This document shows positions 35,301 to 47,499 of a DNA stretch of 64,000 nt, in pieces (the stretch's first letter is position 1; each line of letters starts with the position of its first letter). Both the position numbers and the translations under genes were made by a program. Location: assembly GCA_021234155.1 (NCBI GenBank), contig JAJEKV010000027.1, positions 3,842,623-3,906,622 of the forward strand, written 5' to 3'. Source of the DNA: Isoetes taiwanensis (Eukaryota > Streptophyta > Lycopodiopsida > Isoetales > Isoetaceae). Under the pieces are notes generated by a model, which was not told the DNA's origin, ran no database searches, and saw only the letters and a list, made by a program, of their open reading frames with translations.

Positions 35301-35860
35301 TAATGGACACAATAATAAAGTGGAGGTGGAGCCTTGCTGAGCGTGGCTAGGGGGGCTCCTATAGTGTGCTAGGCTTATAGTCGGTCACTGCACGTGGGCC
35401 GAGTATGAGTCTGACACCCCCTAGATTGCAGGTGTCGTCCCGAAAGGATGTCCTTGGGACTCGATAGGTGCGATGAGCCGGCCTATGGATTTTGGGGGGT
35501 TGAGACGGGTACGGATGCGTGATGCTAGTGGTGCACGATCCTCTAGCCACCCATGTAACCATTGTGTGCCGGGAGGGGATTTGTCTCTTTCCTGGCTCAT
35601 CGGACCGGGGAGATGCAACCTAGAGTAGTCTCATAGGGTGACGCCATGAGATTACGTCTCCGGAAGACTACAATCGAGCTATAGCATGTTTCAGCATATC
35701 TGCAAAGTGTGCACAGGAGGGGCGGATGGAGTGGACTACCCTAGCCATTGTTGTATGCCAGCCAATGCCATTGTCATGATTCCGTCTGTTGTTATCCGGA
35801 GGCCCTGATAGTCAGTCGACCCCCTTGAGCCTAAGCCTCATATGCTATGTTAGTATTATG
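35301..35860. other. GC-richer repeat-like DNA, not identified
   Basis: Higher in GC than its surroundings, with stops in all frames. No TE motif was recognised; LTR-type or satellite-like origin is possible. Confidence 0.35.
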
Positions 35861-35867
35861 TTGTAAG

Positions 35868-36060
35868 CTATTGGTAATGGGCGACCCCCATCCAGGCCCA
35901 AAACCCATTGACTATCATCGGATGCACAAAAAGAAGAAGAAAAAACAAAACGTTCATCGCGGTGACAGCCTAGTGGTAAAGCCATCGGTAATGGGCGACC
36001 CTCACCTAGGCTCAAAGCCCGCTGACTCTGATTGGATGCCGGAAACAAAAATGGACGGGA
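35868..36060 (+). mobile_element. possible tRNA-derived SINE, two related units
   Basis: Two units share GGTAATGGGCGACCC...AGGC(C/T)CAAA(A/G)CCC...GACT. The second (about 35965-36050) has AGCCTAGTGGTAAAGCC, similar to a pol III A box, and GGCTCAAAGCC, similar to a B box (GGTTCGAANCC), about 35 bp apart. A-rich sequence lies between the units. This suggests a dimeric or tandem SINE, but no tail or target duplication was defined. Confidence 0.4.
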
Positions 36061-36261
36061 CAAACAATTGTGGGAATTCTGTGGTAGTCGACTATGGCGC
36101 CTATCTATCCTACAGGCACAAAACACAAGGCAAAAGTGCGGTTCAACTCCTACATGTTTTCAAGCTATCTGCTCGAATTGATATATCAACTAATCCTAGA
36201 AATTCTAACCTATAAATGAGCGAAGTTAGAAGGATTAGGACGCTAATAATGAGTCTAACTG

Positions 36262-36267
36262 CACGTG
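36262..36267 (+). promoter_or_regulatory. G-box CACGTG upstream of TGD3
   Basis: A palindromic CACGTG lies about 300 bp before the TGD3 start codon. G-boxes bind bZIP and bHLH factors; at this distance it could be part of the promoter, but a single hexamer is weak evidence. Confidence 0.3.
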
Positions 36268-36439
36268 TTTAAGCAAAAAGAAACGATCCAGAAGTTAGCT
36301 CCCTAATTGGGAATTTCTCACCAGTGGACATTATATAGTGGATCTAAGTGAACAGGTTAGGAACATATCAGATCCAGTTGAACAGGCTAGGAACAAAAGA
36401 AATGTTCGCGGCTTGGCCGCCGCGTAAATTTCTCGTAGG

Positions 36440-36446
36440 TATAAAA
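36440..36446 (+). promoter_or_regulatory. possible TATA box of TGD3
   Basis: TATAAAA lies 127 bp before the ATG, a usual distance when the 5' UTR is about 95 bp. No competing box is closer. Confidence 0.4.
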
Positions 36447-36566
36447 TTTCAAACTATGAGGGAGTACAAAGTAAAAAATACCTGGGTCGCCATTGCGCCG
36501 TAGAATACACATAGATACACACACGTACACAACTTGAATTCTTTGCACAAGCTCTAGTTTTGCAAA

Positions 36567-39212
36567 ATGGCCACGCCCCTTTCTGTTCCCATCACATCAT
36601 TCCGGCATAATTATGCAGAAAGGAGGCCATTCCTCTATGGCGCACAGGAGCATGTCGGAATTCGAACTACTATTTCCCTCATCCAAGGTCGTCTTACAGC
36701 TCCAAATGTTATTTGTTCTTGTAGTTCTACTCCTATCCCCACATCTACAGCTGCAGACAGCCCAATGGCGCTTCTGCTCCAGGTGATCTCTCTTATTTGA
36801 AACTCGCACAATCAATTTCACGTCTCTATTGAATAGATAAGTATCCTAAACCTTAATTTTGAATATTATTAGCAGCCCGATTCCAAAGAAGGAGATTATA
36901 GTTGTAATAGAGAAGCAGCTGGAAATGACTCTGAAGTATTTATAGAGTGCCGTGAGGTGTATAAATCGTTTGGGGAAAAGCATATTCTCAAAGGAGCAAG
37001 CTTCAAGGTAAGAGGAAAATATTTTTTTTTCTTGTTTCTCACTCTATTACTTGTCTATATGGTATGCCCAAACATGCTCTTTTCTTTTCGATGCTTATTT
37101 TAATTGCCACATTTATAACGACATCGCAAAGCGATTTACCATATTCTATAAAGTACATGCAATATTGCACATAGTTAACTTGGCTAAAGGCAGCAGTCAT
37201 TTTTTCTCCATGTTGTTCTCTGCAGTTTAGTTTTCTAATGTCAAAGACTATGTTATGATTTAAGTAGATTCGACATGGAGAAGCTGTAGGTATTATTGGT
37301 CCATCTGGCACTGGGAAGTCCACAATTCTCAAAATAATGGCTGGCCTACTTCTTCCTGACAAGGTGCTATATCTTTGTCAGTTTCTTTCCTTTAGAAATT
37401 GCTTTTCATTTTCTCTAGTTCTCTTTGAATGTGAAAATTTTATCTGTTGATTGTTTTCCAGGGTGAAGTCTATATACGTGGCAGGAGAAGGTGTGGCTTG
37501 GTTAGCGATGAGGAACTTCCTGGGCTGCAGATTGGGCTGGTAAAACTTTTGTTTCTCTTAATTGCTTAAGATACACAAGACAAACAAGAAACACAATCAG
37601 AAAATTAGTAACATTCTTTTATGAAAAGACAACCAATGTGATCTATGGGTTTTGGATTTTTGGACGTTTTCAGCGGCATTTTTTTCCCTTGGGAAGGAAT
37701 GGAATTAATCGCAAAGTAGAAATTGTTACATCAGATAAAGATCCTACATGGATCATTCGAAAATAAGCATAAAAAAAGCGGATATGAACTCTGCATGATG
37801 CTGCTCTAATCAGTCAGATTTCCATTGAGCACATAAAAAGAATCTCCCACAAATAAGCAGATGTATAGCAGATAAGTTGAAGCTGATTCGAGGAAGGAAG
37901 AAGCTTTCAGACTGATTCAGCATAGCCAGAAGGAAAGGATGCATCCATCACCTTGAAATACCTGAATTTTAGAACACTAACTGTGCACTTGGCTTCGAGA
38001 GTGTTTTAGTGGGACCTTGCACATTAAATTGCTGAAGTGCTTCAGTTGTACTCTATGGTCTGTGCAGGTTTTTCAAAGTTCTGCTCTGTTTGACTCCCTT
38101 ACAGTGCGTGAAAATGTTGGGTTCATGCTGTAAGTTGTCAATTGCTTCATATTTCACGTCATTTTTCTAACATCTTCACCAGTGGTCTTCATGGAGCATT
38201 TACAATTGATGCAGATACGAGCATTCCTCTCTTTCAAGGAATCATATTGCAAAGCTTGTGACAGACAGCTTAGCTGCAGTAGGCCTCAAGGTTGGTGTAG
38301 GATCCATGGTTGTAGAAGAGATTTTAATATCTGTACTGACCGGATAATTGACATGTCTGTAGTGAGTACAGACTATTTGTTTGTGCGTCAAGTAATGAAA
38401 AAATGTTTGAGGTTTTTATGCATTTCCCTTCTGCTTATGCATGACATGTGTAGCTGAAGTATTTTCCATCTTCTGCACCTTTATGACAAGTTTTTTATTT
38501 ATGTAGGGAGTTGAGGACAGGCTTCCATCTGAGCTATCTGGAGGCATGAAAAAACGTGTGGCATTGGCTCGGGCGATAATATCTGATGTAAATGATGAAA
38601 GCAGCGAGCCAGAGGTACAATTATTTTGATCATGAGGTTGCTAAGCTCAGCAAATATATTTTCATTTGGCTCTTTTGCTTGCATTTTCATAGCTATGCAA
38701 CATCGTAGAAGTTAAAGCCGTGTTCATTTTGTGTTTAGTTCTAAGTGTTGATGTTTATTTTGTAGGTTGTGATGTATGATGAACCAACTGCAGGATTGGA
38801 TCCCATAGCATCGACGGTGGTTGAGGATCTCATACGTTCTGTCCACATAAAAGGCCGTGATGCCAGTGGAAACCCGGGCAAAATTTCATCATATGTGGTT
38901 GTAACCCATCAACATAGCACAATACGAAGAGCTGTTGATAGGTAACAGCTTATGTCTAAATATTGACCCACCACTTATATACAAAAATGCTGACAAATGT
39001 GTTTCATGACATAAGGATTTTATTCCTTCACGATGGAAGAATTGTTTGGGAAGGAGCAACGGCAGAATTTGATACAACAGTGAATCCAATTGTCCGACAA
39101 GTAAGCATTTTCTGTATATGCATTTATGTTTTCTTAAAATCCTCACATATGATGTTGTTCCACATTGTTTTAGTTTGCTGAAGGGAGCTTGTCTGGTCCA
39201 ATACGTTACTAG
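36567..39212 (+). CDS. TGD3: TGD3 (ABCI13), chloroplast lipid-import ATPase, ten exons
   Basis: Exons, by GT-AG borders and phase: 36567-36782, 36876-37007, 37268-37363, 37462-37539, 38068-38129, 38215-38290, 38507-38614, 38766-38941, 39016-39100, 39174-39212; about 350 residues. The product is the stromal ATPase of the TGD1-TGD2-TGD3 transporter that brings ER-derived lipid across the inner envelope. Exon 1 encodes a Ser/Thr/Arg-rich, acid-poor leader that fits a transit peptide. ABC motifs are all intact: Walker [11 protein letters not shown]-loop VFQSSALF, signature LSGGMKKR, Walker [13 protein letters not shown]-loop VTHQH. The protein ends [10 protein letters not shown]. Exon 2 could start 3 bp earlier (36873) without frame change. 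Exon sizes divide cleanly into frame, so the gene looks functional. Confidence 0.95.
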
Positions 39213-42200
39213 ATCTAGTCACATCGCCTCTGTACCTGGCGAGGGAACTCCTACTAACTTGTATACCTATGACTATGTTAAATGCCCACTGAGCAATGGC
39301 ATGATTGCCATGTCCATTTCATGTGTACCTGGAGGGTTTGTCACAGTTCGTGATGTAATGTCAGCTTACGTGACACTGGAAGACAGTTGATACTTGATAC
39401 TGAACGTCTTAAAAATCCAGTAGAGTTTGTGCAGTGAGAAAAACAAGTATGGCAAGTCAGCAACCATTTAGCAATGATAAGATTTTGAAACTTTGCAGCT
39501 TGTGCTCACAACCAGCAGAATGGATGATCCTCTAAATTCATCTACACTTCTTGTAGGTGTAACATTCCATTACCTGCGCAGGAGAATATTTTTTTAGAAC
39601 AGTTTCAGATTATGCTGAAGTGTGGTGATCTAGTTACCTTAAAATTGGAGGGAAAAGGTTCTTTACAAGATACAACATGCAAGGTTTCCATCAAGTTTTC
39701 AAGAGGAATTTACAATCCTTGGCATGTGTAGGTGAAAAGTTGTCTTGTGCAAGGAGCCAATGAGAAATGAGATAATTAGGACATTAGCTGAGAAATCGAT
39801 GAACTAATGGTATGAATAAGATGGTTGCAGGCTTCAGAGGCTTAGAGCACAACTGGAATTCTAAGAATGAGTTATGCTACAAACCATACACATGCCCAAT
39901 GCATCTAGTGATCTTATAACAAGCAAGGTCAGGCTCTGGGAACTAGATAACTCAGCTTGATTTAGAGAATGTGTTTCTATAGAAGCGTGGATATAATAGT
40001 GATGGTTATAAAGGAATAAAGAACAAGGAGTGCAGCTATGGAAAATGGTGGTAAATGGTAATGGTGGTAAATGGTATAGACATCTGTCTTACTTAAGCCA
40101 ATCATATATTTCTTCCTTCCAGATATCTTAGAAGAAAATGAGATGTTGCATGGCATAAAAGGTGACTCAGATTGAACAGGAAGGTCTGGCCAGAATGCAG
40201 AACTTAATTGTGCAGAACATTTTTGAGCAAGCAAACAGGACAGCTACGCTCAAATACTCAAGAGAGAGACTCCAGCAAGATGAGAATCCCTGTTAGTGCT
40301 GCATTACTTGGTAAAAATAGACATCAAATGATGGGGTCTTATATGTCAATGCTCAAAGGGTAGATTCTGCTAGATCTCCAGGCAATGCCTTAAGATTATT
40401 GTAATCAGGGGATTTAACTCCATTAAATATTGGCGCATGTTCCTAGAGCCAATGCAATGCAAGACTGAGACTGGTAATGAAGGATATGGATGCTAAAAGC
40501 ATACAAGAGGTCCCTACACTTCACTTGCACTCCTGTGTAATGAATAGTTTGGGACAAAATGCATTGTGTATTGTATTATTACTTGTAACATGGCAGTTCG
40601 CGTAATCAACATTAATTTATGCATCTTAGTGCTTTCAACATGACTCTGTAGATTTTAAAGCTTCCATTAAGTTCTAAATATCATGTCGGCATCATTATAA
40701 TGAGTTCAATAAAAGTATGCATGATAGGTCCATTCTTAGTGCAATCTTACAAACTTTCTAGGTCCAACCAGATGGAAGTTTGCTTTTATGAGGAGAGAGA
40801 AAATTATGAAGTTTAGGCTGAAATTCCCCATATGCAAAATTCATTGAAACTACCTGTTTCATTAAATAGGGATGTTAATGTTTCAGCAAATAGAGTGGTT
40901 TACCGTCTTTTAAGCATCAAATAGAGTTCTTTGAAGCATCAAATCCATGAGAAATAAAAATGCAAACCATCATATCATTAGGTAATTCCAAAAACGTATT
41001 TCTCCTTAATCTTAAAGCGCTCTAACAAACTGTAGTCGTTTTTTTTAGCAAACTAAAAAAACAATAACATTCCAATTCAAGCATTGAACATAAAGGCCAA
41101 AAATATGGGCATGCACGTGGCAGCCATCAGAGAGAATACAAAGAGCTTAAAGGAGGATCCCAAAACCAATAACTAAAGAACGTTGTTCTGGAGGGCACCT
41201 TGGAATTTGGAGCTGCTATATGCCCAGCGCCTGCAATGCCTCTCTTTTCTTTAAAAGTATCACAAGATGCATGTTAGGTTATCAGATGCTAGGTTAATAT
41301 ATGTTTATTCCATTCTTATTGAGTTTATAATCATTCTTTTGCTGCCCCGCCCTTGATCATTATGCATCATGATGATTAGTTAGAACTCTCTATAAGGGTA
41401 GAAGAACCAACATAGAAGTATTATACTCATAGCATAGCGTTCTTCGTTCTTAAATAATGTGGCTCTCATATCACATCACACCTGTGGTCGTGTATCATGC
41501 TTTGAGGGATTAGGTCCTTGGACACATAAATGTGTTCAAGACTGTAGGCACGTACTAATGGAGATATAAGCTAGAGATAGTATAAAACTCACCTGCATTT
41601 TCTATCTAGTTGAATGGTTTTGACCTGCTGCCAGTTCCTATACTCTTGTATTGGAATAAACAATTGAATTAGGCAGAGGGAGATAGTGAAGAAGTCCATC
41701 TAACCATGCATCCAAGGGACATTCAATGTCCTGTACTTAAGGGTGATATATGGGCTCTGTTACAAATTCCCTGTTGGAGTTTATGCCCATGGTTTGCCCT
41801 TGAGTATGATTTAGTAGACCCTATTTGCAAAAGGTCTGAGAGAGGGGTAAATGATGTGCATTTTCCTAAGGCATGTTCTTATGCCAGCTTATCATTCTAC
41901 CATATCTCTGTTTGACATGGAAGCCACGAACCTTTGCTTGAGGATCAACCATCCGTAGATTGATAGTGAATTAGATTTATTATTATTGCTATTTTATTCT
42001 TGTTATTCATGGTTGAGTTACTTTATGATGTGCATGCATACTCTGATTTTTAGATATTATGACAAGGGCTGTTCACTTTTGGGTGTCATACAAAATGTGT
42101 CTGCATCCTCATAAGGAATCAGATAATACTAATTTTTAGTAGAGCACATCCTCATTTAGGTAAGAGAACGACAAAATTCATGATTTCTTTGATCAGCTCT

Positions 42201-42255
42201 TGCAACTGCACTTAAAAAGCTTCTAGATTAATTTGTTTAGTTTTTAAGTTGATAC
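39213..42255. other. TGD3 3' flank and intergenic DNA
   Basis: The TGD3 3' UTR should lie in the first few hundred bases; AATAAA-like motifs are frequent and no single polyadenylation site stands out. Beyond that I see AT-rich non-coding sequence without recognised genes. Confidence 0.5.
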
Positions 42256-42720
42256 TCAGTTATGAAATTTAGAATCCATAGGTCCCAAAGAGTTCGGAGC
42301 TGTATGATTGGGCCCATCAGTTACACCTGTTAAAAGTCTTGGTGGAGCGTGTTCTTCTATACGGGGTCGAAGTCTAGTGTCCGGTAGTGTCCCTTGCGAT
42401 CTGGAATGACTTGGATCAGGTGCAAAAAGTATTCTTCGCACATGCATTGGGAGTAAAGTCCACGGTCCCATATCAAATCCGATTATAGGAGACAGGTTTC
42501 TTGCCTCAGAAGGTGGACAATATGGACAATGCTCGTCTCTCCAACTTGACTTACACCATGGCAATAGAGCCGCAGTCCCTCAAGCCCAGCTGGAGGGAAA
42601 AGGGAGCTCAATGGCTAGCCAGATGGATTGTGCAGGAGCACAAGTGTATACAGATGCAAACGAATGTTCGCATTGGTAGATGTTGAGATGGAGGAATCTC
42701 CTGTGCCTATACAATCAGGC
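42256..42720 (+). mobile_element. LINE fragment, C-terminal region, same family as 44-48 kb
   Basis: On + this piece parallels 44729-45070 on -: shared protein segments are ALGVKSTVPYQI, ETGFLP, NMDNARLSNLTYTMA, SWREKGAQWLARW and VQEHKC. These lie after RT in that LINE. Frames are broken and both ends are missing. Confidence 0.75.
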
Positions 42721-44107
42721 ATTGTATAGATGTAGGGGACATCAAATACACTTTTGTCACATATTATTTTCCAATCTATTACAACTTATAATAAAGACAA
42801 CCAACCATAAGTTACCACATGGCATAGCTTCATGTGGTGCTGGCATCATAATCTTACCAACACCACAATACATAATAAAAAAAAATAGGAAAAGGAAGAA
42901 AAAAACATGACAATGTTGCCATCATCACCTTGGAACCATCAACAATAAGCAATGCATAGAGCAAGGCATGCATGGCTGTTGACCCAAATCTATATCATAA
43001 CAAAATAATAAACAATAACATAATAAATCAGAAGCAAGGTCAATAACGATAGCCGTTCATATAGTTTCTCCACAGCATCTCATAACACCTGTTGTGTCAG
43101 GTCAATAATCCTCTTACCCTGCTCATCCCAGCCTTCATACTGATAGCTTCACTGATAGTGGTCCTACAATAACGTTTAAGGGCTCGTCACCTTCAATAAT
43201 TCTAAATATGGAACGACGACTCCAGGTTTACATTCAAAAAATGCACTCTCTTTAATCATTGAAGCAAAAACCTTAGATAAACAACTAGAAGAGGAAGGAG
43301 GAGAAGGGGCCGAAGGCCAACAATCTCCTCCTAAGTCTGCGACACCTCCTGATTAAAGAGTACATGAGAAACAACAATTTTTGAAGCAAAGCTAGAAGAA
43401 TCATTTGCATGATTTTTTCAAGTACATAAAGCACAAAGGGAAAATTCAAGAAAACACAACTACTAGGTAAGCGCACTGTCAGCTCCGAGAAACTGTAAAA
43501 GACCCACAAAACAAAATGAAAGAGTTCCAAGCTACAAGTCACGACCTCCAAGAACAAAGAGCAAGCAAAAAGATTGAACTATAAAATTCTTATCTTGTAA
43601 TTTGTACTACAAAGCAATATCAAAGATAACAATACATGTGAAAATCCTCCGAACAAGGGCGGGCTGCTACTGCAGCCTAGATTTTTCCATCATGCACCAA
43701 GCCAAGTCACAACTGTCACCGGATTTGGGCGATTCCAAACGACAATACCAAGCCAGATATGGCATGGATTAGCCAAATCACAAGGCAAATCCGTCATGCA
43801 AATCTGATATGCAAGATATACATGTGCCTGATTTAGACGTCGCCAAACTTTCCAAAAAAATAAAGAAATAAATAAATTTCTCAAACCATTGCCTAAATGC
43901 CAATGGCATTGTATTTGCCATACTCGTAAATCCTAAAGAACACCAAGCGTATGAAAATACATCCAAACCCTAATATCATGTAACATAAGATTTGGCAACA
44001 AAAAAATCCAAAATAGCGACCCTAAAAATCTATAGGTTCAAAACCATTAAAATTTTGGGCCTTGTCTCCCACTTTGCAAGATAATAGCAATGGCTACCTT
44101 TTTCTTT
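42721..44107. other. AT-rich intergenic DNA, nothing recognised
   Basis: No gene or repeat linked to other parts of the window. An A-rich patch (42880-42905) and purine-rich sequence before the LINE tail are the only features. Confidence 0.45.
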
Positions 44108-44143
44108 AAGAAAGAAAGAAAAAAAGAAAGAAAGATTTTTATC

Positions 44144-44172
44144 GTCCACTAAGACCAATCGGCCTATGGGAC
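44144..44172 (-). repeat. 3' stem-loop of the Helitron-N LINE
   Basis: Read on minus: GTCCCATAGGCC-GATT-GGTCTTAGTGGAC, with GUCC/GGAC and UAGGCC/GGUCUUA pairing, then GATAAAAATC and a (TTTC)n tail. It matches 25957-25985 with conservative changes and resembles 7045-7071 in layout. Confidence 0.65.
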
Positions 44173-44203
44173 CCAGAAGGAGCGCGACAAACTTATTACT
44201 GTC

Positions 44204-44512
44204 CGACATTGAGGATGAATCTCATACCCTTCAAAGTTGCCTAGCATATGATCAAATCCAGACGCGCTATGTTGAGTTGGTCAGGCCTGGCCAGCCACTA
44301 CATGTGGCATTGAGCACAGCTTTCGTACGGATGCTGGGATCATACCTTCAGGAGGTCATGGACATGCGAGATCAGCTATGTCCTCGGGCACACATTTGAC
44401 ATGTACATATACATATATTTCATGATGATGTATACCTGTACAGTATGGCAACATTCTTATTACTGCCACAGTTTTTCCCTCGAAAACCCTTCGGGGCGGG
44501 TTAAACTTCCAT
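44204..44512 (+). mobile_element. inverted internal segment of the LINE (C-terminus plus half ENE)
   Basis: This block reads on +: DIEDESHTLQSCLAYDQI (zf-RVT end), then LVRPGQPLHVALS and a stop at 44397-44399, then 3' UTR up to the middle of the ENE-like core. The flanks read on minus: RLCQCGQ just before it and the right ENE arm TTATTACTG-complement plus stem-loop just after it. Turning the block restores the order of zf motif, stop, hairpin and tail, so this is a local inversion of about 310 bp. Confidence 0.7.
44456..44500 (+). ncRNA. ENE-like element, copy D, split by inversion
   Basis: The left arm CTTATTACTG and the core U5, CCC, UCGAAAA, CCC-UUCG-GGG, CGGG are present, then the match stops. 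The missing right arm (complement of TTATTACTG) is at 44191-44200 on the other strand, next to the LINE tail. Copy D therefore belonged to the 3' UTR of the minus-strand LINE before the inversion. Confidence 0.6.
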
Positions 44513-45290
44513 TTGGCCGCATTGACAAAGCCTGTCCTAGCGTGACTCACCAATCCATCTGCCCATCTCAATTCGAAGATGATGTGCCCCTGTGCGAATG
44601 GAGGCAATGAGTCTGCACCTTTTCATAGGCAAGTGGGTACGCAGGTAGCATTGCGGGCCGCATTCCAATGTGGGATTTATGTGGCGTTGGTAGTATGCTA
44701 TTTTGACCTATTCAAGGGCATTGGCATCCTAGAGCTTGTTGAGGAAGCAAGCGTCAAGATATTGCCTTAAGCTATGGCAATCTGCATTTGTTTGCACACG
44801 TACGCACCTGTGCTCCTGCACATTCCATCTAGCCAACCATTGAGCTCTCTTTTCCCTCCAGCAGGCCTTGAGGCACTGCAGCCCCATTGCCATGATATAA
44901 GCTAGGTTAGGGAGACGCGCATCGTCCATATTGACCACCTTCTTAAAATAGACAATGTGGCGATCAAGGGCCGCCCTATAAAGAGGCAAGAAACATGTCT
45001 CCTGCAATAGAATTTGATATGGGACTGTGAACTTCACCCCTAGTGCTCGTACCAAGAAGGCTTTCTGCACCTACTCTAAGTCATTCCAGGTAGCGGGCCC
45101 CATACTTCAACCCCGTATAAAAGGACAGGCTCCAATAAGACCTTGAACAAGTGCGATTGATGGGCCCAATTTCATACAACTCTGCTTTATGATTATTGTT
45201 TTGCATCGTATATAGTGCCTTCCAGCCCGCCGTCACTCGTAGCCGTATGGATGTGTCCATGTGCATAATCGAAGGAAACTCTACTCCCAA
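44513..45290 (-). pseudogene. LINE C-terminal region after RT
   Basis: Coding-like minus-strand pieces: ALGVKFTVPYQILLQETCFLP, VNMDDARLPNLAYIMAMG, CWREKRAQWLARW (45070-44729), then a frameshifted LRIEMGRWIG and LCQCGQ near 44600-44520, typical of the region before and within the zinc motif of such LINEs. It continues in the inverted block. Confidence 0.65.
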
Positions 45291-45296
45291 ATATTT

Positions 45297-46232
45297 TTAT
45301 GTGGGTGCCACTTCCACATTCTGCCCTCGGTAACTGAAGGAGGGGATACTCAGCTGACGTGAAGATGATATGAGGACCACCTTAGTCTTGGCCAGGTTGA
45401 CGCGCATATCAGTCGCTTGGCTGAATGTGTCCAGGGCATTGAGATGGCACTGCATGTCCGCTGGTGTGTAAGCTAGGAGGTCCACATCATCAGCATATAT
45501 TAACTGCCTGATGATCTGATGTAGAAGGTGAGCTCCATCACCCCCATTATCAGCAAGCCAGCTCTCCAACTGATCAATGTAAAGCCCAAACAATGTTAGG
45601 GAGGGAGGGCAACCCAGATGAACCCCGATACTACTATCAAATGGTTGGCTTGTCGGCTGCAACCATTCCGAGCATCTCTCATATAATCTGTACACTGCAT
45701 TCTGCAAATCTACAGGAACCCCCAGTTGTCGCAATCTTGCGCATAGTTTTTCCCGAGGCACAGTGTCAAACGCCTTCGCAAAATCCACGAAGCAACAATA
45801 TAGGTCCTGCCGGCGGTTCCTGCTGTCTTCAGCCAAAGTCCCCAACGTGAAGATGTGGTCAATGGTTGAGTGCCGGGGTCTGAATCTTGCCTGGGTGAGA
45901 ACCCGTACCTCTGTTGCCTCTGCCCAACCCATCAATTGCTGCTCGAGAATCCCAGCGAGCAGTTTTGCAAACACCGAACTGACCATGATTGTTTGCTAAT
46001 TGGCTGGGTAGTGCGGGTCACCTGCCTTATAGATGGGAACAACTCTGCTATTGGTCCACTGCAATGGGGAGCCTTCCTGTAATGCCTTGTTGAACAAGGC
46101 AGTCAGCACTGGTACTATGGATGGCCCTGCCCACTTGAGCAATTCTGCCTGCATACCATCCAGGTCTGGCGCTTTCCCATTGGCAAGATGTTGTAAGCCA
46201 TGGTCCATGTCTGACTCTGTGATTTCCAGCAC
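45297..46232 (-). pseudogene. LINE reverse transcriptase
   Basis: The N-terminal part (46232-45996) reads LANGKAPDLDGMQAELLKWAG and RVVPIYKAGDPHYPAN. After a one-base break the palm (45986-45297) shows RPRHSTIDHIFTLGTL, CCFVDFAKAFDTVPREKL, LGCPPSLTLFGLYIDQLE and the catalytic LIYADDVDLLAY, then NLAKTKVVLIS. QGCP is altered to LGCP. The YADD box and the first Asp (VDFAKAFD) are kept. It copies the element RNA at the nicked target. Confidence 0.85.
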
Positions 46233-46670
46233 TGGGCCTTCTTGCAGGGGTAATGCTGCCTTTGCACCTGAGGCTCATATAGATGTTGCAAGTATTGCCT
46301 CCACTGCTCGGGAGTGATGTTTCCTATGGGCTGTACTGGCTTTCTGAGAACCCTTCGCCAGAAGGTCCTGGGTTTATGTTCCAAGAGGTAGAACATTTCC
46401 CTTTGATTCGCTGTGATGTATCTGGCTTTCTTAGCTTTAAGGAAGACGCAATACTGTCTGACTGCATGTGGGCGTAAAGCAGGGTCTGTAACCTGGCGGA
46501 GCCAGCATTTGTGTTCCTTCCACTCTGCATTAAACCATTGATTATGGGCGAAGGTTGTGGTCCTGGAGGTCCGTCAAAGGCGGGTTATACCAAAGCACCT
46601 TTCCGCAGCAGTTCTAAGCACATGGCCTGTCCGTTGCTCTAGTGTAGGGTACTGCAAAATTTCTGCCAAG

Positions 46671-47404
46671 TCATCTACAAGCATCTGGGCATATAAGCCC
46701 TGCATGTTCATAATCCAATCGCAGCTGAGGCATGTGAGGAGTTGTCGCACAGGGGGTTCGCACAACCTGCGAAGCCAGCTTCAAGTAAAGTGGTAGGTGG
46801 TCTGAATTGATCTCTTCTTCCCTATTAGATGTTCCCATCTGGAAGTGCTTGACAACATGCACATCCTGCTTAGGCAACAACACATAGTCCACCACACTAG
46901 ATCCTCCCCCCTGGTTTTCCTGCCTGCAAGTGCTCTTGCGGGTAGATGGCCACTGTGCCAGTCCATTGCAGATTATCAGGTCAAAGATTCCACAGAGCAA
47001 AAGCAATTGCCTACCATAGCGCATGACCTGATTGTCATCTGATGTCTGTGGCCAAGCTCCTTATGCAGGACACAGCTGCAATACATCATCAGTCAAGGGA
47101 TCAAATCTCATGGGTTGTTCTACCCCGGTGCATGCATTGAAGTCTCCAAGGAGTACGACACTGCCCAACTGCTTATGCTATTGTATGTCATCATATAGAT
47201 CGACATAGGGGTCCACCCTATCCACATCCGAGTGGGCGTGATAGAAGTTGCTTCCTGCATGTAGAAAGTACCAGGCTGCCACAAAAAGAGGTCTGCTACC
47301 GCAGTTTTGCACATGCACCCATAGGTACCAGTTGTGGCTGTCTGTCTTGAACAAGGAGATTGATCGTGCCAATCTTGTCCGGTGGTAGTAGGGCAACCCC
47401 CCAC
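46671..47404 (-). pseudogene. LINE AP-type endonuclease, broken
   Basis: Minus-strand pieces include GGIGGWGVALLPPD (start at about 47420, in the N-terminal frame), SNFYHAHSDVDRVDPYVDLYDDIQ (about 47250-47180, shifted frame), FDLIICNGLAQWPSTRKSTCRQ and GGGSSVVDYVLLPK, ending in SDHLPLYLKL. SVVDYVL...SDHLPL is the C-terminal signature of exonuclease-endonuclease-phosphatase domains in LINEs. At least three frameshifts separate the pieces. Confidence 0.7.
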
Positions 47405-47499
47405 CCCCCAATGCCCCCGCTTTCCTGTGCAATCATTGAAGATTGAGTAGCGCTAGTATCCTGGAAAGTGGAGTATCTTGTGTCCTGCATGCTCCCATG

